From: Gemmatimonadales bacterium UBA7889 | GTDB taxonomy: Bacteria; Gemmatimonadota; Gemmatimonadetes; Longimicrobiales; Gaopeijiaceae | Length of the DNA stretch: 13,168 bases | Direction: 5' to 3' | NCBI GenBank assembly: GCA_002501085.1 | Contig: DLRL01000036.1 | Coordinates: 3,079 to 16,246, forward strand | In this document: positions 7,242 to 13,168 of the stretch, piece after piece | How positions within the stretch are numbered: the stretch's first letter is position 1 | Layout: every line of letters starts with the position of its first letter | Program-made: the position numbers and the translations under genes | Notes under the pieces: model-generated | The model's database searches: none | The model's input: the letters and a program-made list of their open reading frames with translations, nothing else | What the model was told of the DNA's origin: nothing

Positions 7242-8123
7242 CTAGCTGTCCTTAAGTCGGGGTCGTTTTGAATCAATATCGAGACGACCCCACGGTATAA
7301 GTAGATCATGTTCGAAGATAAGCAGCCATTCTCGGTCACGTGCTAAAGCCCAAAGCTTCCGCTTTGACTCAAGAGTAACGAGCGGCTCAAGGTCATAACC
7401 CATGATCCACGGAAGCGGGATGTGTGCTGCCGTCGGACATACATCCGCAAGAAAACATGCAGTTTCTCCATCGCTCTCGATTACAACCGACTGATGGAAT
7501 GGAGTATGTCCGGGGGTCGGTAGCACTTTGACACCTGGGATAACTTCGGTTGCACCTTCAACAAAATCCCAAAGGCCGGCTTCCTCTATGGGGTCGAAGT
7601 TCCGCCGCAGATAACTTGCCTGTATTCGTTCATTTCCACTGTGAGCGAAATCAAACTCGCCACGCTGTACAACATAACGAGCGTTTTGGAAAGCCGGTCG
7701 AATGTTGCCCTCAGAGTCTTGGAATGTGTTACCACCCGCGTGATCGAAGTGTAGATGTGTACACAATACAATTCCAATATCGTCCGGCATAAACCCTGCG
7801 GCTTTTATACCATCTTCTAAACGAGTTGGATTTCCGGCATTCTCTACGCCATAGAGCTCGTGAAATTTTTCGCTCTCCTTATTGCCGATCCCAGTATCCA
7901 CCAGCACGAGTTCATCGGGTGATTCTATGACTAGACAACGCAGCGCGAGGGGAATTCGGTTCTGGTCATCAGAAGGAATTCGACGTTGCCAGAGAGGTTT
8001 AGGCACTACACCAAACATGGCGCCTCCATCGAGCCACTGAATACCGGACTCAATAGCGTGGACTCTAATAGAACCTACTGACATTTCCCTACTGAGAGGT
8101 AGGTTTGAAATCCACTCTGTCAT
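7242..8123 (-). CDS. MBL-fold metallo-hydrolase, substrate unknown
   Basis: This 293-residue protein has a complete metallo-beta-lactamase-fold metal site: the HLHFDH motif (123-128), His206 in TPGHT, Asp227 in FLADV and a terminal His272 in FEHD, enough for two metal ions. The N-terminal DGGAMFGVVPKPLWQRR (32-48) and LVDTGIG (74-80) place it with the YtnP/N-acyl-homoserine-lactonase-like branch, whose members include lactonases but also many untested hydrolases. There is no signal peptide, so it is likely cytoplasmic. ATG at 8123 has a good ribosome binding site (GAGG, 5 bases upstream). It is preceded by a 154-base gap with a candidate promoter and followed at 41 bases by glyA. Quorum quenching should not be assumed: no LuxI or LuxR homologue is in the window. 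A metabolic or detoxifying hydrolase is equally possible. Confidence 0.85.
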   Translation of the reverse strand: MTEWISNLPLSREMSVGSIRVHAIESGIQWLDGGAMFGVVPKPLWQRRIPSDDQNRIPLALRCLVIESPDELVLVDTGIGNKESEKFHELYGVENAGNPTRLEDGIKAAGFMPDDIGIVLCTHLHFDHAGGNTFQDSEGNIRPAFQNARYVVQRGEFDFAHSGNERIQASYLRRNFDPIEEAGLWDFVEGATEVIPGVKVLPTPGHTPFHQSVVIESDGETACFLADVCPTAAHIPLPWIMGYDLEPLVTLESKRKLWALARDREWLLIFEHDLLIPWGRLDIDSKRPRLKDS

Positions 8124-8192
8124 GATATCCTCAGATCTCTCTGCTCATAGCATAAGGTGGTCACGGCAACCAATAATTGCCTTGGCTCCAGA

Positions 8193-8221
8193 TTTAAAGG
8201 TATCAGCCTGACCGGCCTCAA
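8193..8221 (-). promoter_or_regulatory. Candidate promoter for the MBL hydrolase-glyA unit
   Basis: In the 154-base rex to MBL-hydrolase gap, the minus strand carries TTGAGG (8221-8216) and TTTAAA (8198-8193) with 17 bases between them, each matching four of six sigma-70 consensus positions. Transcription would start near 8186 and leave a leader of about 60 bases, which contains a small inverted repeat GGCAA/TTGCC (8165-8181). Apart from this I see nothing in the gap that looks like a gene. The activity is inferred from spacing and similarity only. Confidence 0.35.
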
Positions 8222-8277
8222 TCATCGATCCTGACTGGCAACCCTTTACTTTCACCTGCCTTCGCGTGGTCTGTGTT

Positions 8278-8910
8278 TCAAGGCGTCACGGCGCGGGTTA
8301 TCTGAAACGAAAGAGCTTCGAGTTCCATCACAAGATTCACGTTTTCAACCGGGATGTCTTCCGGGACTTGGATCTGCACTGGAGCAAAGTTAAGAATCCC
8401 TCTGACTCCAGCATTTACGGAGCGCTCTGCGACCAATTGAGCAGCTGACGCCGGGACAGCGAGGATCACTAAAGTCGCATGTAATTCCTTGATGAGTGAC
8501 TCTAGTTCTTCAGCTGGCCGGATCACCCGTTCACCCCATTTTTCACCAATTTTCGCAGGATCGCTGTCGACAACAGCTACGCAATCATATCCTCGCTTCT
8601 TGAAATCCGGATACTCAAACAATGCAGAGCCAATGCGTCCTGCACCGACTAGAATTACTCGCCACACTCGGTCTAGGCCAAGGATTATCCTCAGACGATC
8701 CTTTAACTCATCTACACTGTAGCCGAGTCCGCGCTTACCAAAGGAACCGAAGTGAGAAAGGTCTTTTCTGACCTGAGCTGCCGTGGTGTGCCCGCGCCTT
8801 GCAAGTTGCTCACTTGAGACCGTCACTCCACCATCACCCTGAATCAGCTCTAGCACTCGCAGATAGTGTGAGAGCCGACGAACAGTTGAATCGGATATGC
8901 GTCTAGACAA
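8278..8910 (-). CDS. rex: Redox-sensing transcriptional repressor Rex
   Basis: Rex senses the NADH/NAD+ ratio and represses fermentation, respiration and other redox genes when NADH is low. The 210-residue protein has the usual length and two-domain plan: an N-terminal winged helix (about 1-75) with the recognition segment QVRKDLSHFGSFGKRGLGY (46-64), and a Rossmann domain with the dinucleotide motif GAGRIG (89-94), an acidic residue after the second strand (VVDSD, 113-117) and a C-terminal swapping helix. The only usable start is TTG at 8910-8908; a start further downstream would delete the DNA-binding domain, and upstream codons in frame offer no ATG, GTG or TTG. No good Shine-Dalgarno site is seen. 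A Rex operator lies 37-56 bases upstream, indicating autoregulation. Confidence 0.95.
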   Translation of the reverse strand: MSRRISDSTVRRLSHYLRVLELIQGDGGVTVSSEQLARRGHTTAAQVRKDLSHFGSFGKRGLGYSVDELKDRLRIILGLDRVWRVILVGAGRIGSALFEYPDFKKRGYDCVAVVDSDPAKIGEKWGERVIRPAEELESLIKELHATLVILAVPASAAQLVAERSVNAGVRGILNFAPVQIQVPEDIPVENVNLVMELEALSFQITRAVTP

Positions 8911-8946
8911 AGGACCGAACCAGGCAGCTCGCGGGGTAGGCAGACG

Positions 8947-8966
8947 CTTGTGAAAAGCTTCACAAG
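8947..8966. promoter_or_regulatory. Rex operator (ROP) in front of rex
   Basis: The top strand reads CTTGTGAA, four bases (AAGC), then TTCACAAG: two perfect 8-base arms of an inverted repeat. It contains the full TTGTGAA-N4-TTCACAA core known for Rex binding sites in Firmicutes and Actinobacteria. It sits in the 76-base gap between the rsmA stop and the rex start, just downstream of a candidate -10 element, where bound Rex would block transcription. The match, symmetry and position next to rex together make this a strong call. Binding itself is inferred. Confidence 0.9.
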
Positions 8967-8995
8967 AAAGTACGGGCAGGTACGGATTACGGCAA
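8967..8995 (-). promoter_or_regulatory. Candidate promoter of rex
   Basis: The minus strand has TTGCCG (8995-8990, four of six consensus matches) and TACTTT (8972-8967, three of six) separated by exactly 17 bases. The Rex operator begins immediately after the putative -10, so it would cover the transcription start. The -35 element overlaps the last codons and stop of rsmA. The hexamers are weak on their own; the location relative to the operator is what supports the call. Confidence 0.4.
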
Positions 8996-9790
8996 CGACT
9001 CGGCGAGTCTCAGGAATGCCTCGGGAGACAGGCGTTCTGGGCGGTCCGTGAGGTTTATCTCGGCCCGTTCAGCTACCTCCTCAATTAGCTCTGGCGAGAT
9101 GTTGAGTGCTTCATGATCCCTCAAGGTTTTCTTGAGTTGCTTTCTTCGCCATTGGAAAGCTGATCGCACGAGCCTGCGTAGGCTTAACTCTTCTTCGAGT
9201 GAAAGAGGCTCAGGGCGAACTGGAACAATTCGAATCACGGCGGAATCCACCCCTGGCTTAGGCTTGAACGCATGCCTGCCGATTGTGAAAAGTATTTCAG
9301 CACTCGCTATGCTGCGAACTCCTACAGACAAGGCTCCATATTCCTTTGACCCCACCGGAGCCGTGATTCGCTGCGCTACCTCCTTCTGGACGGTCAATAA
9401 AATGCCCTTGGGACGTGGACGCTCCAGGAGACGAAAGATGATGGGAGAGGTGATGTTGTAGGGAATATTTCCTATGACATGAACTTGAGAAGGATCTTCA
9501 ACTGATTCCCAGAAAGGAATCTTTAGCACATCTCCCTGGAGGACAGTCACATCATCATGGTCTCTGTATTTTTCAGACCACATCGCCGCTAAATCATGAT
9601 CGAGTTCTATCAGGACGAGCTTAGAGACCGCACCCACAAGATGCTGGGTAAGTGCACCACGTCCCGGTCCCACCTCCACCACCTCCGTAGCATCAGTGCT
9701 CAAGGCAGCCACAATCTTCTTCTGGATATTGACATCGACCAGGAAGTTTTGGCTGAGCGAGCGCTTTGGTCGGCCTAAGTTGGAATCCAT
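8987..9790 (-). CDS. rsmA: 16S rRNA dimethyladenosine transferase
   Basis: RsmA (KsgA) uses S-adenosylmethionine to dimethylate the two adjacent adenines of the helix-45 loop near the 3' end of 16S rRNA, a late step in 30S assembly. The 267-residue protein has the family's usual length and motifs: QNFL (14-17), VEVGPGRGALT (38-48, SAM binding), the acidic Glu62 of motif II, GDVL (86-89), the catalytic GNIPYNITSPI (107-117), FKPKPGVDSAVI (175-186) and the basic WRRKQLKKTL (214-223) of the C-terminal domain. ATG at 9790 gives the standard N-terminus; only a weak GGA lies upstream. It follows the STAS gene by 76 bases and precedes rex by 76 bases. Confidence 0.97.
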   Translation of the reverse strand: MDSNLGRPKRSLSQNFLVDVNIQKKIVAALSTDATEVVEVGPGRGALTQHLVGAVSKLVLIELDHDLAAMWSEKYRDHDDVTVLQGDVLKIPFWESVEDPSQVHVIGNIPYNITSPIIFRLLERPRPKGILLTVQKEVAQRITAPVGSKEYGALSVGVRSIASAEILFTIGRHAFKPKPGVDSAVIRIVPVRPEPLSLEEELSLRRLVRSAFQWRRKQLKKTLRDHEALNISPELIEEVAERAEINLTDRPERLSPEAFLRLAESLP

Positions 9791-9866
9791 AATGTCCGAG
9801 GTTAAAGAGCCTCAGTCACCAACTAGAAGAGCAGTGGGTTCATCCCAGTGTACATCGAACTTGTTC

Positions 9867-10172
9867 TCAATCGGAGAAAAGGAAAAGAGTGTCCAATTTG
9901 GTTAATTCGAAGAGGGTTCGAAGATCTTCGCTAAGGCTAGCAAGGCTAAGCTCTCCTCCCTGTTCTCGAATCTTCTTCGAGAGTGTCACTAGGACTCCGA
10001 GGCCAGATGAATCGATATAATCCGTGTTTGAGAAGTCAACTATGAACTTACGACCTCCTCGCTCCAATTGCTCAAGCACCTGCTCCTTGAGTAATTGTCG
10101 GTTTCCTACGATCAACTCACCTCCGATCTCAATGAGAGTTACGTCACCCCTCTCTAAGACCTTAAAACTCAT
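9867..10172 (-). CDS. Single-domain STAS protein, anti-sigma factor antagonist type
   Basis: The 101-residue protein is a single STAS domain like SpoIIAA and RsbV. The key motif is DYIDSSGLGVLV (51-62), in which Ser55 is the likely phosphorylation site by analogy with DSSG/DSTG of SpoIIAA and RsbV; Asp54 is also kept. In the known systems the unphosphorylated antagonist binds an anti-sigma kinase and releases a sigma factor. No kinase, phosphatase or sigma factor gene is present in the window, so its partner is unknown. Non-sigma roles for STAS domains, such as lipid transport (MlaB) or signalling scaffolds, remain possible, though the intact serine favours a partner-switching role. ATG at 10172 lacks a clear ribosome binding site. 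It is flanked by gaps of 131 and 76 bases. Confidence 0.85.
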   Translation of the reverse strand: MSFKVLERGDVTLIEIGGELIVGNRQLLKEQVLEQLERGGRKFIVDFSNTDYIDSSGLGVLVTLSKKIREQGGELSLASLSEDLRTLFELTKLDTLFLFSD

Positions 10173-10236
10173 GGAAGTTTTGCACCGACGGGGATTTACG
10201 TGGAGTCCCTCTCATACCAACTAGCATAACTGGCTA

Positions 10237-10251
10237 ACCAATAGACCAATA
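10237..10251. repeat. Short direct repeat upstream of the STAS gene
   Basis: ACCAATA occurs twice on the top strand at 10237-10243 and 10245-10251, one base apart (period 8). On the minus strand it is TATTGGT repeated. It lies 65-79 bases upstream of the STAS start, next to a weak promoter-like pair (TTGGTC at 10249-10244, TATGCT at 10228-10223, spacing 15). It could be a protein-binding site or chance; the sequence shows no more than the repeat. Confidence 0.3.
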
Positions 10252-10255
10252 CCAG

Positions 10256-10287
10256 AAAAACAATAGGCTTGGGGAAACCCACCAAGC
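10256..10287 (-). terminator. Weak candidate terminator after coaD
   Basis: On the minus strand, 17 bases after the coaD stop, GCTTGG (10287-10282) pairs with CCAAGC (10272-10267); a bulged T and two further G:C pairs extend the stem toward a short loop. Six bases later comes TTTTT (10260-10256). The delay before the T run makes it weaker than a canonical intrinsic terminator, but it lies at the end of the packed recJ-rsmD-coaD block where one is expected. Confidence 0.4.
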
Positions 10288-10303
10288 AGAAGAAGGCTTG
10301 TCA

Positions 10304-10801
10304 CTAACCTATCTTTCCCTTGAGACGTTGGAGAACTACAGCAGAAACGAATCTCGACACGTCACCACCGAGTGACGCGACTTCCCGAACGAGTGAAGCT
10401 GACAAAAAGGAATACTCTACCTCAGGCACAAGAAACAGTGTCTCAATCTCTGGGCCAAGTTCTTGGTTCATCTGCGCCATTTGAAGCTCATAATCGAAGT
10501 CGGACACAGCCCGCAGTCCTCGAATAACCACCTGAGCACCTAGGTCACGAGCAAAGTCGACAAGTAACCCATCAAATCTACTGACTTCAACATGGTCATT
10601 CTTGGCAAAAATTTCCTGGATGAGTTCTACACGCTCGTTTATATCAAACAAGTGTTCTTTGCTTTCCGTAGAAGTACTGCTAACAGCAACTACTAGTCGG
10701 TCCGTAACACGGAGGGTGCGTCGTACAAGGTCTTCGTGACCCTTAGTGATCGGATCAAAAGAGCCTGGATAAATTGCGATGACAGGTCTGTGTGGGCTCA
10801 T
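10304..10801 (-). CDS. coaD: Phosphopantetheine adenylyltransferase
   Basis: CoaD adenylylates 4'-phosphopantetheine to dephospho-coenzyme A, the penultimate step of CoA synthesis. With the ATG at 10801-10799 the protein is 165 residues, normal for the family. It has the nucleotidyltransferase motif GSFDPITKGH (13-22), RGLRAVSDFDYE (94-105) and YSFLSASLVRE (130-140), where most relatives have ISSS rather than LSAS. An in-frame TTG at 10807 would overlap the rsmD stop as TTGA and add two residues; I prefer the ATG, which starts two bases after that stop. Neither start has a clear Shine-Dalgarno sequence, so coupling to rsmD is likely. The rsmD-coaD pairing is common in bacteria. Confidence 0.97.
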   Translation of the reverse strand: MSPHRPVIAIYPGSFDPITKGHEDLVRRTLRVTDRLVVAVSSTSTESKEHLFDINERVELIQEIFAKNDHVEVSRFDGLLVDFARDLGAQVVIRGLRAVSDFDYELQMAQMNQELGPEIETLFLVPEVEYSFLSASLVREVASLGGDVSRFVSAVVLQRLKGKIG

Positions 10802-10803
10802 GA

Positions 10804-11322
10804 TCAAGTAGTAAAAGTCGTGACTGCAGTATCGCCGTAACGCCTCGTGCGCGCGACATCATCCGTGTCTAACTCTTCCCCCCAACGATGCTCCAACCAA
10901 AGCTCACGCGCAAAGGGTCTTTGAAGAAAAAAAGAAACTAGCTTGACTGACGCTGCAGTCCCGTAGGGTGGATCCGCAAGAGCAATATCGAAAACCTTAC
11001 GGTTCCCATCCAAATAATGGAACACGTCATCCTCTACAACCATGCACTTATCTGAGGCATCAAGCAATTTGATGTTGGCTCGGACAATGCGAAGAGCGCC
11101 TCGGTCTTGCTCAACAAAAACTGCAGATGCAGCCCCCCGACTTAGCGTTTCCAGTCCAAGGGCACCGGAGCCTGAGAAAAGGTCAAGTACGGTGATTTTA
11201 TCCATATGCCCACCCATTGCCGACATCCATGCCTCTCTAACCCTATCGGCCGTAGGCCTAATGCTAGTCCCCCCTAAAGAGCCTAAGCGTCGTCCCTTCC
11301 AACATCCCGCAATAATCCTCAA
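10804..11322 (-). CDS. rsmD: 16S rRNA (guanine(966)-N(2))-methyltransferase
   Basis: RsmD methylates the N2 of G966 in 16S rRNA using S-adenosylmethionine. The 172-residue protein begins with the family-typical RIIAGCWKGRRL (2-13) and SIRPTADRVREA (20-31), followed by the SAM-binding VLDLFSGSGALGLE (45-58), an acidic residue at Glu71 (FVEQD) and the catalytic ADPPY (116-120). The start is TTG at 11322-11320, supported by AGGA 7 bases upstream and by the family's N-terminus; it overlaps the recJ stop as TTGA. The C-terminal part is somewhat short but complete. The arrangement recJ-rsmD-coaD suggests one transcript. Confidence 0.95.
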   Translation of the reverse strand: MRIIAGCWKGRRLGSLGGTSIRPTADRVREAWMSAMGGHMDKITVLDLFSGSGALGLETLSRGAASAVFVEQDRGALRIVRANIKLLDASDKCMVVEDDVFHYLDGNRKVFDIALADPPYGTAASVKLVSFFLQRPFARELWLEHRWGEELDTDDVARTRRYGDTAVTTFTT

Positions 11323-13091
11323 TTGTCTTTCCTATGCACTCTGATTTCGAGAAGGCGAGCCTGCACACTGACTTTTCCCCTGAATTCATTTCGCTCAAGC
11401 TGAACTGCAATGTCGTATAGACCGTGGGAAAGGTTGTCAGGTGAGTGCCTATCAGCCAAACCAAAGCCGATCGCCTCCATAGTACCACCATTCCCGATCA
11501 ACGTCGTCTTGATATGATTAGTACCGACAATCTTGGTTTGCTCAAACGCCACCTCACGGATAATAAAAACCGGAGAAGTGTTACCTATGCCATGTGGGCC
11601 TAAGTACTTAAGCCAGTGAATTAACTTTAGGTCTATCGAAGCGAGACTTATTTCAAGGTCCACGAACAACTCGGAGCGTAGCTCATCCATGGAGAACCGC
11701 TGGTTAGCAGCAATGTTGAAGGCCTCGCGCAAATCAGGCAGGGCTTCCCGAGCCACATCCATTCCCGCGGCTTGCTTATGACCACCGAAACGGATTAAGT
11801 GCTCTGAACATTCCTTCAACGCCTCAAAGAGGTTGAATCCAGCAATTGAGCGCCCGCTTCCGCGACCTCTTTCTCCCTCTAGGGCAATTATTAGAACTGG
11901 GCGCTGGATCTTTTCCACGATCCTGGTAGCAACAATACCAATCACTCCAGGATGCCACCCATCGTTAGCCAGAACAACGCCCATTTCACGACTCAGATCA
12001 TAATCACGTCCGAGTAGCTCTAGAGCTTCGTCAAAAGTCCGCTGATCTTCTGCTCTTCGTTCCTGATTGGTCTGGTCAAGTTTTCTTGCTAGCAAAAGAG
12101 CTTCAGAAGGATCGTTAGTTAACAGAAGCTGGAGGGCGTCTGTAGTCTCACCAACCCGACCAGCAGAATTAATCCTTGGTGCAATTACAAAGCCAATCTC
12201 TCTTTCTGTGATGTCCTGGCCCGAAATATCTGTGACATCGAGGAGGGCTCGTATCCCAGGAACGATAGTATGGGCAAAACGGCGCAGACCGAAGTGTACT
12301 AAACTCCGGTTTTCTCCGCACAGAGGAACCATGTCTGCCACCGTGGCGAGAGCAACTAGGTCAAGGTATTCGACGAGTGGTTCGGGGTCCTTACCAGCTG
12401 CTATCGCCACTAATTCACAGATCTTATAAGCCAGTGCCGTACCACAAAGCCCCTTGTTTGGATACGCACAATCTGGTCTTAATGGATTTACCACTGCGGT
12501 GGCATTAGGAAGTGAATCAGAAACCGTATGATGATCAGTAATGATTACATCAATCCCTGCTGCACGAGCAGCTTCCACAGTCTGGTGTGCAGCAGTGCCG
12601 CAGTCAGCAGTAATGATTAGCTCGGCTCCCACATCGCGCGCTGCCTGCAACCCTGCAGCCCCAAAGTCATAACCATCTCTGAGTCTGTGTGGCACGAAAG
12701 GAACGACCTGCCCACCTAAAGAGGTTAACCAGCGAGTCATAAGTGCCGCTGCACTTATTCCATCAACATCGTAGTCCCCATGCACAAGAATTCTTTGATG
12801 AGAATTGATTGATTCAGTAATCCGCTCAGCAGCGATCTCTGCATCTGCCAGAGTCGCAGGGTCGTGGAGTTGACTAAGGTCTGGTCGTAAGAAACGCTTT
12901 GCTTTTTCCGGGGGTGTTAATCCTCGGACAGCTAAAAGTGCACAGACCGTTTCGGGTAATCGCAGCTCATCAATGAGAGATTGAATGGTCTCCGAATCAG
13001 GTTGTTCAGAGATGACCCACCGGCGCTTCGATAGATAGCTTCCTGGACCCAGGCCACCGGACTCTCCTCCGCGAGGCCCACCACTTGTCAC
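11319..13091 (-). CDS. recJ: Single-stranded-DNA-specific exonuclease RecJ
   Basis: RecJ degrades single-stranded DNA 5' to 3' in recombination, mismatch and base-excision repair. The 590-residue protein has the DHH-phosphoesterase motifs HGDYDVDG (104-111), TADCGT (161-166), DHHTV (186-190) and ATVADMVPL (249-257), then APRINSAGR (304-312), the DHHA1 motifs GRGSGRS (409-415) and FGGHKQAAG (435-443), and a C-terminal OB-like domain including LGPHGIGN (497-504). The metal-binding aspartates and histidines are present. The start is GTG at 13091, overlapping the preceding stop as GTGA. It gives a glycine-rich N-terminal stretch (about 2-20) before the conserved KRRWVI; no ATG, GTG or TTG start was found between them, so the extension is probably real though functionally dispensable-looking. 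Confidence 0.97.
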   Translation of the reverse strand: MTSGGPRGGESGGLGPGSYLSKRRWVISEQPDSETIQSLIDELRLPETVCALLAVRGLTPPEKAKRFLRPDLSQLHDPATLADAEIAAERITESINSHQRILVHGDYDVDGISAAALMTRWLTSLGGQVVPFVPHRLRDGYDFGAAGLQAARDVGAELIITADCGTAAHQTVEAARAAGIDVIITDHHTVSDSLPNATAVVNPLRPDCAYPNKGLCGTALAYKICELVAIAAGKDPEPLVEYLDLVALATVADMVPLCGENRSLVHFGLRRFAHTIVPGIRALLDVTDISGQDITEREIGFVIAPRINSAGRVGETTDALQLLLTNDPSEALLLARKLDQTNQERRAEDQRTFDEALELLGRDYDLSREMGVVLANDGWHPGVIGIVATRIVEKIQRPVLIIALEGERGRGSGRSIAGFNLFEALKECSEHLIRFGGHKQAAGMDVAREALPDLREAFNIAANQRFSMDELRSELFVDLEISLASIDLKLIHWLKYLGPHGIGNTSPVFIIREVAFEQTKIVGTNHIKTTLIGNGGTMEAIGFGLADRHSPDNLSHGLYDIAVQLERNEFRGKVSVQARLLEIRVHRKDN

Positions 13092-13168
13092 TCGTCTACC
13101 TGATCCTCATCTACTGTTCCTCCAGAGACTTCTTGGGATACAGCAGCTTCTTCCTCAGCTGGCTCTTC
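13088..13168 (-). CDS. C-terminal end of an unidentified acidic-tailed protein (partial)
   Basis: The minus strand is open from the window edge to a TGA at 13090-13088 and encodes 26 residues that are mostly Glu, Asp, Ala and Val, ending in DEDQVDE. The stop overlaps the recJ GTG in GTGA, which indicates translational coupling and supports a real gene. Such acidic, low-complexity tails occur on many unrelated proteins. A Sec translocase subunit would fit gene neighbourhoods known in some other bacteria, but nothing in these residues identifies it. Confidence 0.65.
   Translation of the reverse strand, partial: EEPAEEEAAVSQEVSGGTVDEDQVDE

Noticed and set aside
7242..8123. Naming the MBL hydrolase an N-acyl-homoserine lactonase
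   Set aside because: The HxHxDH motif and N-terminal pattern are shared by many hydrolases, and no quorum-sensing gene is nearby, so a specific substrate is unsupported.
9811..9866. Inverted repeat TGGG-TTCAT-CCCA after the STAS gene as a terminator
   Set aside because: Four base pairs and no T run on the minus strand.
13088..13168. Assigning the truncated gene before recJ as secF or secDF
   Set aside because: Only a low-complexity acidic tail is visible; the idea rests on gene order in other bacteria.
1..13168. A previously undescribed multi-gene system such as a defence island or biosynthetic cluster
   Set aside because: Nearly all genes are recognisable housekeeping genes with intact motifs, gaps are short, and no repeats, integrase, transposase or composition shift is visible.

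Overview
This is a dense bacterial housekeeping segment. Every gene I can support lies on the minus strand, so transcription runs from high to low coordinates, and base composition looks close to half G+C by eye. The gene set is that of a diderm-type heterotroph: a Rex redox repressor, a Minf_1886-family protein, a STAS factor, and an eno to ftsB arrangement. A Gemmatimonadota-like lineage is my best guess. It rests on gene content recalled from memory, not on a search, so treat it as low to moderate confidence. No mobile element, CRISPR array, prophage, rRNA or plus-strand gene is visible.

Read in the direction of transcription, the window opens with the acidic C-terminus of an unidentified protein (13168-13088). 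It then runs into recJ, rsmD and coaD, which are joined by overlapping or nearly touching stop and start codons. A 131-base gap with a weak terminator-like hairpin separates coaD from a single-domain STAS protein, followed by rsmA and rex. The rsmA-rex gap holds an excellent Rex operator (CTTGTGAA-N4-TTCACAAG), so rex is very probably autoregulated. A 154-base gap with a candidate promoter precedes an MBL-fold hydrolase and glyA. Two small proteins without assigned function follow: a Minf_1886-type protein and a four-cysteine zinc-ribbon protein. The last block is nnr (bifunctional NAD(P)H-hydrate repair), thiL, plsC, eno and ftsB, again tightly packed, and then the 5' half of a CAU-anticodon tRNA with its own TTGACA-type promoter.

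The genes serve core functions: DNA repair (RecJ), ribosomal RNA methylation (RsmD, RsmA), coenzyme A synthesis (CoaD), redox control by NADH/NAD+ (Rex), one-carbon metabolism (GlyA), repair of damaged NAD(P)H (Nnr), thiamine diphosphate formation (ThiL), phospholipid synthesis (PlsC), glycolysis (Eno) and cell division (FtsB). A recurring local trait is non-ATG initiation at packed junctions: recJ, thiL and plsC start at GTG in GTGA overlaps, rsmD at TTG in a TTGA overlap, nnr at GTG and rex at TTG. I saw no evidence of a new multi-gene system. The points most worth following are the Rex operator, the two small conserved-looking proteins, the MBL hydrolase beside glyA and the solitary STAS protein.
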